Source of the DNA: SIAJ01 sp963773845
Lineage (GTDB): Bacteria; Planctomycetota; Planctomycetia; Gemmatales; Gemmataceae
Length of the DNA stretch: 64,000 nucleotides
Direction of reading: 5' to 3'
Assembly (NCBI GenBank): GCA_963773845.1
Contig: CAVZCU010000017.1
Location: 534,569-598,568 of the forward strand
The translations under genes were made by a program, and so were the position numbers. Below are positions 30,326 to 37,614 of the stretch, piece by piece (the first letter of the stretch is position 1; each line of letters starts with the position of its first letter). Below the pieces are notes generated by a model. The model was not told the origin of the DNA. It was given only the letters and a program-made list of their open reading frames with translations, and ran no database searches.

Positions 30326-30946
30326 ATGCCCGTTGCCCCGCCGTTGACCCGAATCCATCGAAGGAGCCGCGTCGCGGGGCCGCGGCCCTTTGCCGTTGCG
30401 GAGACCCGTCATGCGACGATCGCCGCGCCGTTCGCTTTGGCTGCCTGCATCCTCATGGTTGTAGGCAGCCCGGCATGGGCGCAAACCGCTCCCAAGGAGG
30501 GCGACATGGCCCCGGACATACGCCTGCACGCGACGCAGGTGAAGAAAGCTGTGCCCGACGCCAAGGACGATACGCTCAGCCTGGCCGATTTGAAGGGCAA
30601 GAAAAACGTGGTCCTGTTTTACTTCCCCAAAGCGCTCACCCGGGGATGAACCATCGAGTCTTGCGGCTTCCGGGATATCCTGGATCAATTCGCCGCCGCC
30701 GACACGGTCGTGATCGGCTTCAGTTCGGACACGCTGGCCAAGCAGCAAGAATTCACGGACAAGGAAAAGCTCACCTACCCGCTTCTCGCGGACCCGGACC
30801 GAAAGCTCATGAAGGCCCTCGGGGTCAAGGGCCGTTCCACCTGGGTCATTAACAAAGAAGGAAAGATTGCCAAGATCTTTCCCACCGTGAAGGGGGTCGA
30901 TAAGCATCCGAAAGAGGTGTTGGAGTTCGTGAAGACGCTGAAGTAA
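30326..30946 (+). CDS. Bcp/AhpC-TSA peroxiredoxin with TGA at the peroxidatic Cys (selenoprotein candidate)
   Basis: About 206 aa secreted thiol peroxidase. Hydrophobic export segment (ALAACILMVVGSPAWA), then GDMAPDIRLHATQV, LKGKKNVVLFYFPKALT, the active-site loop, and a typical thioredoxin-fold end (VIGFSSDTLAKQQEF, GVKGRSTWVINKEGKI). The active site reads TRG-TGA-TIESC, where the Bcp family has TPGCT followed five residues later by the resolving Cys. The frame is otherwise continuous from 30326 to 30946 with no frame shift. Reading TGA (30647-30649) as selenocysteine gives a Sec/Cys peroxidase; premature stop or base error are alternatives. The start is uncertain because no good ribosome site is seen. 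Confidence 0.75.
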
Positions 30947-30955
30947 GCCAATGAC

Positions 30956-30990
30956 GTTTAGCGTTCGTCCCAACGGGACGAACGCTAAAC
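30956..30990. terminator. Perfect 16-bp hairpin between peroxiredoxin and helicase
   Basis: GTTTAGCGTTCGTCCC, AAC, GGGACGAACGCTAAAC: every one of the 16 pairs matches. It starts 10 nt after the peroxiredoxin stop and ends 8 nt before the helicase start, so it may stop or attenuate transcription or be another dispersed palindrome. Confidence 0.7.
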
Positions 30991-30997
30991 TGACCTT

Positions 30998-33900
30998 ATG
31001 CCCAGTCCCTCCCAACAGCAGCTCGCTGCCATCGACGCCCGCGGCATGTCGGTCGTCCTCTCTTCGGGCGCGGGCTGCGGCAAGACTTTTGTCCTCACCA
31101 ATCGTTACCTATCCCATCTCAAGCAAGATGGCGTCGGCGTCGGGCAGATCATCGCCATTACGTTTACCGATCGCGCGGCCCGCGAGATGCGCAAGCGCAT
31201 TCGCGAGGCCGTCACCAAGGAGCACCTGGCCAACCCGAACGATCCGTCCTGGGCTCGCCATCTGCGCGGCCTGGAAATGGCGTCGATTCAGACGATTCAT
31301 TCGTTCTGCGGCGATTTGCTCCGTCAATTCGCCGTCGAGGCGGGACTCGATGCGCGCTTCGAGGTGCTGGAAGAAATCCTGGCCGACAATCTCCGTGCCG
31401 AGGCGCTGCGCGACACGCTGCAATCCCTATTGACGACCGATAGTCCCGCCGGGCGCGACCTGTGCGAACTGGTCGTTCTTTACGGTTGGACTGCCACGTT
31501 CAACGCCGTCCGCGAACTGCTCCACGAGCGCGATGCGGACGCCTGGAGGCTCTGGCTGGACCTGCCACCCACGCAAATCGCGGCGGACTGGGCCGGGACC
31601 GAACGAGACGGGCTCTTGCAGAAATGGATCGAGTATGTGTGCGCGGCGGCGCCGAGATTGCGCATCTCGTGAATCTGTTTCGAACGATCGAATGCATTGG
31701 GCCGGACATGCGCGTCAATGTGCAAAAAATCCTCGACGGATTGCCCAGTCTCGCGACGGCCCCGGATCTGGCGGCGGCCGTCCAGGAATTGTGCGAGGCC
31801 GCCAAAGTCGGCAAGGAGCGAGCGAAAGCCTGGCCGAGCGCCGACACGTACGAAGTGATCAAGAAGGCGATGGAGGAGTTTCGCAAGGATCTGCCCGACA
31901 AGCTGGCGCTATTCGCGGAGGAACCGGAAGAGGTCGAGCAGGCGGCGATCGTCGGCCAGCGTTTCGTGCGCGTCGCCGTCGCGGTGGCCGATGCGTACCA
32001 ACAGCGCAAGAGGCGTGCCGCGGTCGTCGATTTCCAGGATCTGCTCGTCCTCGCGCGCGACCTGGTCAAGAACAATCCGCAGGTTCAACAATCGCTCAAA
32101 GCCCGCTATCGATATTTGCTGCTCGACGAAATGCAGGACACCGATCCCGTGCAGATGGAACTGGTCGAACTGCTTTGCGGCATCGGCATTGAGCACGACA
32201 AACTCTTCGCCGTCGGCGACGCCAAGCAGTCGATCTACCGCTTCCGCGGCGCCGAAGTGGAATTGTTCGAGAATCTGCGCTCGACGGTCACGTCCGACGG
32301 ACAGCTTTCATTGACGCGAAACTACCGCTCACAACCCGATATTCTGCACTTCGTCAACGCGCTCTGCTCGTTGCGATTTGCCAGCTACGAGCCGCTCGAA
32401 GCGCACCACGAGCAAAAATATCCAGGCGCATGTGTGGAATTCCTGTGGTCCATTCCCGGCGATGGCGGCGACAAGGAGTTATCGGCAGAAGTTCGCGCTC
32501 GCGAGGCCGATGCGCTTGCCCGCCGGATCGTCGATTTGATCGCGGATCCGGCGCCACGCATTCTCGAGGAGACCGGTCTGCGTCGGGTCCAGCCCGGCGA
32601 CATCGTCCTTTTGTTTCGCTCAATGAGCAACGTCGCCATCTACGAGTCGGCGTTGCGAAAGCACGGCCTCGACTATTACCTCGTTGGCGGCCGGGCATTC
32701 TTTGCGCAACAGGAGATCTACGACCTGCTCAATCTGCTGCGCACGCTCGAAAACCCCGACGATTCGCTCGCCCTCGCCGGGACGCTCCGCTCGCCGTTCG
32801 GCTGTTTGAGCGACGATGCGCTCTTGCTCCTGGGCTTGCACGCGGATGGCTTGTGGGCCGGGCTGCACGACGACGCGACGCTCCGCCGGCTGACGGACGA
32901 GCAGCGCGTCCGGACCGAGCGGATCCGATCGCTGCTGAACAAATGGCGTGAGTCGAAGGACCGCTTGCCGATCGCCCGTCTCATCGGCCTGGCCTTCGCG
33001 GATACGGGCTACGATGCCGCCATGCAGTTCGAATTCCTCGGCGATCGCAAGCTGGCGAATTTGTGGAAACTCATCGACCTGGCTCGCGACTTCGATCGGT
33101 CCGGACTGTTCGATCTGTCCGATTTCATCGCGCGGCTTGGCGATCTGGTGACCAATCAGCCGCGTGAAGAGCAAGCCGCCACGCAGCCGGAGAATGCGGA
33201 TGTGATCAAGATCATGAGCATCCATCAGGCGAAGGGACTCGAGTTTCCCGTTGTGTTCATCCCCGATTTTGCCACATCGAGCAAAGGAGGGCCAACGCCG
33301 GTCGCCCGCTGGGACCGCATGCTCGGTTGCCTCGCCCGGCCGCCCGACGAAGATCCGCCTCTCTTCACGGACTTTCCCTATCGGCTCGGCCTGGCGCGAA
33401 GCGGTCGCTGAATGGCGCGAAGACCTGCGCATCCTATATGTGGCCTGCACGCGCGCCGCGACCTCTTGATTCTTTCGGCCGGACTGAAAGAGCCATTTCC
33501 GGCGGGCACGCGGGCCGATCTTCCGGTACCGGTAAAGGCGCCCAATACCTGGATGCTAGCCTTGGGCGAGCGCTTTCATCTTGCAAGCGGCAACTGCCTC
33601 GACTCAACGATACCGGCTGAACGCCGACCACGAGTCCACGTGAATATCGTCGAACCCGTGGTCGGATTGCCGAAGAGCCTGCAACGCAGGACCGACGAAC
33701 GAATCCCAGACTTCACCTCGGCGGATATCCAGCCGATCGCCGCGTTGCCGTGGCCGCCGATTGTTTCGCTCTCCGACCTCGAGCGCAAACTGTCTTCCTC
33801 CGCCTCTCCGCTTCAGAGGGAGGGATCAACAAACACAGCCGAACAGCACCCTTCCTTCGCGAAGAGCGACTGGCCTGCTCGTCTCAAAAAGGCTGAGCGA

Positions 33901-34218
33901 CTGTTCCGCGACGTCGAGTTCCTCACGCCGTGGCCGGACGGAGCGGGCAGGGAAATGCCGGCAATCCGCGGCATGCTTGATTTCTTGTGGAAAGAACCCG
34001 ATGGCTGGCACGTGCTACTGCTGACCGACGGCGAGCGCTGGACGCCGGCCGGTCAGGCGCTGGCGGTCCGGGTCGTTGAGCAACAGTTCGATGAGCCGCC
34101 GCGAAGCGTGCGTGTGTTCAATGTCCGAACCGGCGCATCATCGAACGAACGGACTGCCGCCGACATGAATTCGGCGTGGAGCGAATTGGAATTGATGTTG
34201 AAAAAAGCGAACGCGTAG
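30998..34218 (+). CDS. AddA/UvrD-like superfamily I DNA helicase (frameshifted)
   Basis: About 1,070 aa ATP-dependent DNA helicase. Walker A in LSSGAGCGKTFVLTNRYL; motif Ia IIAITFTDRAAREM; ASIQTIHSFCGDLLRQF; Walker B LLLDEMQDTDPVQ; motif III FAVGDAKQSIYRFRGA; motif IV LTRNYRSQPDIL; motif V IMSIHQAKGLEFPVVF; motif VI LYVACTRA. The frame shifts near 31650 and twice between 33390 and 33465. The C-terminal region aligns in style with the AddA nuclease (RGMLDFLWKEPDGWHV) but the catalytic DYK motif is replaced by LLTDGE, so nuclease activity is doubtful. No addB-like gene is adjacent. Probably recombination or repair. Confidence 0.75.
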
Positions 34219-34237
34219 CTGCCGGCACAATTCACTC

Positions 34238-34325
34238 GTAGGACGGATTGGTAATCCGTCTTGCTTTAGTCGACGGATTGGTAGTCCGTCCTGCTTTAGT
34301 GGACGGATTATAAATCCGTCCTACG
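34238..34325. repeat. Three tandem GGACGGATT palindromes
   Basis: Three palindromes with starts at 34241, 34271 and 34301 (30-bp period) separated by TTGCTTTAGT or CTGCTTTAGT. Same element as at 10245 and 49698. It lies between convergent genes and can act as a bidirectional terminator. Confidence 0.85.
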
Positions 34326-34345
34326 AACGAGCACGAAAAAAAGGG

Positions 34346-34834
34346 TTAATTCCGCCCCGGCACGCCCTCGGACTTCGGCGGCGGCGCCTTTCGGGCTGGC
34401 AGATCGAAAGTGGGCAGCGTGTTGTCTCCCGGTTTGATCTCCGCGGTCAGCTTGGATTGGACGCCGCTATACCAGCCGAGCAGGCGGTCCTCTTCGGATT
34501 CCTCTTCGTCTTCCTTTGTCTCCTCCGGCCAGAACAGGATGATCTGGTAGCCGCCTTCGGGCGCGCCGTCGCCATCCTTAAACGTGGAAAGAGTGAAGCG
34601 GCCGTCGGCCCCTGTTATTCCATGCGGATTGCCAGGAATATCCGGAACGGTTGGAGCGCTGGTGGGCAAAAAGAATACATGCACGCCCGCCGCTGGCCGG
34701 CCCGCATAATTGATCTGACCACTCACGGGGTAAGACGCAACCTTGCCCGACTTGGACCCGCAACCCGCCAGAATCACCGCCATTGGGATTAGCAACAGAA
34801 GAACAAACACGCGCACAACCGCTCCTCCAATCAA
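34346..34834 (-). CDS. Lipoprotein with carboxypeptidase-regulatory-like domain
   Basis: 162 aa. Lipobox LAGC at the end of a hydrophobic leader (VLLLLIPMAVILAGC). The mature part has VSGQINYAGRPAAGVHVFFLP, GADGRFTLSTFKDGDGAPEGGY and an acidic stretch (EETKEDEEESEED), the layout of many planctomycete transthyretin-like lipoproteins. It overlaps the upstream DUF1559 gene by 4 bp (ATGA) and is translationally coupled to it; a similar pair occurs at 52661-54305. Probably envelope-located with an unknown partner, perhaps the DUF1559 protein. Confidence 0.75.
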   Translation of the reverse strand: MIGGAVVRVFVLLLLIPMAVILAGCGSKSGKVASYPVSGQINYAGRPAAGVHVFFLPTSAPTVPDIPGNPHGITGADGRFTLSTFKDGDGAPEGGYQIILFWPEETKEDEEESEEDRLLGWYSGVQSKLTAEIKPGDNTLPTFDLPARKAPPPKSEGVPGRN

Positions 34835-35781
34835 TAGTCGGTCACGATATCTTCGCCGCTCTTGGTTAGCAGCTTGACGAAGAGCCGGATGTCCATGCTC
34901 GCTTTGATGAAATGTACGGAACCATCGGCGAATACGTGGTTAGCGCCGCCGGAGTGAAAACTGTAAACTTCGTTGTTGTTCGTGCAATTCGTGTGACAGG
35001 GTCCGGGATTCGCATTTCCGTCCGAGGTGTATCCGTGCGTGATATACTCGTTGTCCCGGTCCGCCCAGGCGCCGTCGTTCTGACCGCTGGAGGCGAATAC
35101 TTTGCCTGCATGCCATTTGACCGGCCGGCCGGCGTCTTCGGCGATCACAGAGGTGTTGGAAGTTCCATCCCGAATCTCCGCAATGCTCCACGTCTGATTC
35201 ACTTGCAAGACACCAGTGCGATCCACTGTCACATCGACCAATCCGATGCCCTCGAGGTTGCTGCTATAGGCATTGTCCGGAGCGTAATCCCCTGGCGCCG
35301 CCCGAATTGAAAAGCCGCCAATGCTCTTCTGCGTAAACCGGCCAGCGACGGAACCGGGAGTGCTCGGGCAAACAAAGATGGGAACCGGCGTCTCGCGGAC
35401 CTGCTGGTTGGCCGGGTCGTACCAGTTCTTGTTGTAATCGTAGAGCCGATTCAAGTTGTCCTGCTCGATGAACGGCAGAATGAACGGGGTCCAACTGTGA
35501 TTGACCGCTGCCGTAATGCCGAGCTTTTGCCGGATATGAACGACGGCGACTGCGGTGCTGCTCGTAATCGCGCCGGGAGGGAAGTAGCCATTCTGGGCCT
35601 GATAATTGTGCAGGCCAAGTCCAATCTGCTTGAGATTGTTCTGACACTTCATTCGGTTGGCGGCTTCGCGAATTTTCTGGACCGCGGGCAGGAGTAAGCC
35701 AATCAAGATGGCGATAATCGCGATGACCACAAGCAACTCAATCAGCGTAAACCCCGGCCGGCGGGTGCGGATGACAAGCAT
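34831..35781 (-). CDS. DUF1559 protein with pseudopilin N-terminus
   Basis: 316 aa. Prepilin-like leader RRPGFTLIELLVVIAIIAIL, then LLPAVQKIREAANRMKCQNNLKQIG, the signature of planctomycete DUF1559 proteins, and the C-terminal HVFADGSVHFIKASMD segment. Thought to be exported and processed like a type II/IV pseudopilin, with its bulk outside the inner membrane; the function is not established. ATG 35781 puts the leader at the very N-terminus. It overlaps the lipoprotein gene by 4 bp. Confidence 0.9.
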   Translation of the reverse strand: MLVIRTRRPGFTLIELLVVIAIIAILIGLLLPAVQKIREAANRMKCQNNLKQIGLGLHNYQAQNGYFPPGAITSSTAVAVVHIRQKLGITAAVNHSWTPFILPFIEQDNLNRLYDYNKNWYDPANQQVRETPVPIFVCPSTPGSVAGRFTQKSIGGFSIRAAPGDYAPDNAYSSNLEGIGLVDVTVDRTGVLQVNQTWSIAEIRDGTSNTSVIAEDAGRPVKWHAGKVFASSGQNDGAWADRDNEYITHGYTSDGNANPGPCHTNCTNNNEVYSFHSGGANHVFADGSVHFIKASMDIRLFVKLLTKSGEDIVTDY

Positions 35782-35830
35782 CGACAATGTCCTCAAGGAA
35801 GAATGAAAGGGCGGCAATGATCGACCGCGT

Positions 35831-36709
35831 TTACTCGGAAATCACCTGGCCGTCGTTGATGAGGCAGGTGTTCATCCAATTCGTGGCGTTGATCGAATAG
35901 CGAATGAATCGCACGGACCCGTCGCACATGGCCGCCGTGAATCCGCCCGGATGCGAGCCGCCAAACCGGACCGACCAGAACGTTGGTTGGCTCGAATTGG
36001 GATGGAGTTCGTCCGGTTGCGGGACCGCCTCGCCAAAGCGCACGTGATCTTGGTCCCAGCCGGAATTGTTCCAGGCCTCGTTGTCGCCGCCCGCCTTGCC
36101 GAGCACGGTGTGATGGCACTGCTTCTCGCCCACCATGATGGTGTTGGAGAGTCCGTCCGTGATATCGGCCATGGTTCGCGACTGCTCGACCGGGGCATCA
36201 ATCGGCATGGATGAATTCGGGTTCAGCCACTGGGCAACGAACACGCCCTCCTTGCCCCTCCCAGCCATATTCCGTCCTCCATTGCCGGCATAGTCGCAGC
36301 GAGCGCTCGCACCATAGAGCGTGGGCTGCCGACGCGAAGGGCAATAGTAGATCTTGATCAGTGAACCTATGACGGCCGCATCGTCTGGATTGTCGTGGAT
36401 GTTGTTCTGCTCGATGAATGGCGTCAGTTGATACATCCAGGTCCAGCCGACGCGGGTGTCGGCATTGCAGCAATTCTTGTCCGGACCATCGCAGCCGGCC
36501 TGCGGAAAATACTGGTAGACGTCGTGGTGGTTGTGCAGTCCCAGCCCAATCTGCTTCAAGTTGTTCGTACAACTGATCCGGTTCGCCGCCTCGCGGATCT
36601 TCTGAACGGCCGGGAGCAGCAAGCCAATCAAGATCGCGATGATGGCGATTACTACCAGCAACTCGATTAGCGTAAATGCCGCTCGGGAGAACGGTCGTCG
36701 TCGGAGCAT
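35831..36709 (-). CDS. DUF1559 protein with pseudopilin N-terminus
   Basis: 292 aa. Leader FSRAAFTLIELLVVIAIIAIL, LLPAVQKIREAANRISCTNNLKQIG, Cys residues in the N-terminal third (GCDGPDKNCCNAD), and the family ending AMCDGSVRFIRYSIN. Here the residue before F is Ala and not Gly. ATG 36709 has GAGG about 5 nt upstream; ATG 36712 is adjacent. It lies 50 bp upstream of a second DUF1559 gene, probably co-transcribed. Role unknown; probably envelope surface or secretion related. Confidence 0.88.
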   Translation of the reverse strand: MLRRRPFSRAAFTLIELLVVIAIIAILIGLLLPAVQKIREAANRISCTNNLKQIGLGLHNHHDVYQYFPQAGCDGPDKNCCNADTRVGWTWMYQLTPFIEQNNIHDNPDDAAVIGSLIKIYYCPSRRQPTLYGASARCDYAGNGGRNMAGRGKEGVFVAQWLNPNSSMPIDAPVEQSRTMADITDGLSNTIMVGEKQCHHTVLGKAGGDNEAWNNSGWDQDHVRFGEAVPQPDELHPNSSQPTFWSVRFGGSHPGGFTAAMCDGSVRFIRYSINATNWMNTCLINDGQVISE

Positions 36710-36910
36710 CATGGCCTCACTCTGATAAAAATGGATCAAGCGGGACAAAACGTTGCCGTGAGAGGTCGCTGCCTGAGCGTGATGGTGGATTGATATGGCG
36801 GCCGGAAGTGGAATCCACGACCCGAAAATGAAGATTCTATGAAGGGTGCGCAATGATCAGCGCCGCATCAGTTTGCACCGTGAATTCGTTCAACAGAAAA
36901 CTCTCGTGTG

Positions 36911-37372
36911 TCAATCATCCTTCTTTTCGCGCTGGATCGTTACCAGGATGTTCTTGTTGTCCATTGTGCTGGTGAAGTCGGTCGGCCGATCCTTCACACC
37001 GGGGCGCGCCAGGCAAAACGTAATTGTGTTTTTCTCGACCTTGTAGATGCCGAGTTGGACTTTACCCTTATCGGTCCCTTCCGAGATGATCAGGTCAATG
37101 GTTGGCATTTTCTGGGTCGGATCGAGCTTGATCGATCCTTCTTCCTCAACGCCATCGATCTCGAACTTGTACTTGTCCCCCTTCACCGACCACTTGGCAG
37201 TCGCGCGGCTCTCATCGTCGAGGACGACTCCTGCGTGCTTCCAGGATGCAAATACCCAGGAGCCGGCGAACTTGGCGAGATCGTCCTTGTCGCTTTTCGG
37301 CCGAGGGGCGGCAGCGGCTGTTGTCCCACTGAGGAATCCAAGGGCCAGGAAGACGAGGGCCAAACGATTCAT
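36911..37372 (-). CDS. Secreted TIGR03067-type protein
   Basis: 153 aa. Signal peptide (LALVFLALGFLSGTTAAAA), then LAKFAGSWVFASWKHAGVVLDD, WSVKGDKYKFEIDG, GSIKLDPTQKMPTIDL, VEKNTITFCLARPGVKDRP: the lipocalin-like beta pattern of the TIGR03067 family, which is expanded in planctomycetes. It probably binds a small hydrophobic ligand in the periplasm, though this has not been shown for the family. Ligand unknown. The gene stands alone, with a dispersed palindrome upstream. Confidence 0.75.
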   Translation of the reverse strand: MNRLALVFLALGFLSGTTAAAAPRPKSDKDDLAKFAGSWVFASWKHAGVVLDDESRATAKWSVKGDKYKFEIDGVEEEGSIKLDPTQKMPTIDLIISEGTDKGKVQLGIYKVEKNTITFCLARPGVKDRPTDFTSTMDNKNILVTIQREKKDD

Positions 37373-37477
37373 GTCACAGCTCCGGAATGGGCAGACGTCC
37401 CGTTCAAGATACCGTGAAGCTGTTCGATATGGTAGTGGTCCATTGCACATGAATGGAACGATACCAGCCAACTCGCT

Positions 37478-37562
37478 GGCGAGCCACCGACGTGAGTCGG
37501 TGGAGGAAGCGAGCCCCGTGGTGGTGACCGATCCCTCCGCCGACTCACGTCGGCGGCTCGCC
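37478..37562. repeat. Dispersed palindromic element ending GGCTCGCC
   Basis: Left half GGCGAGCCACCGACGTGAGT, right half CGACTCACGTCGGCGGCTCG. A half-copy of the same element lies at 52621-52648. Confidence 0.7.
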
Positions 37563-37614
37563 GTTGCCCACCAAATCAGGCCCAACGGACGGCTACATTG
37601 AGTGGTTAATTCAT

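Noticed and set aside
30647..30649. Genome-wide UGA reassignment
   Set aside because: TGA is a normal stop in many intact genes here, for example at 8922 and 34831, so a general code change is excluded; only a local recoding can be argued.
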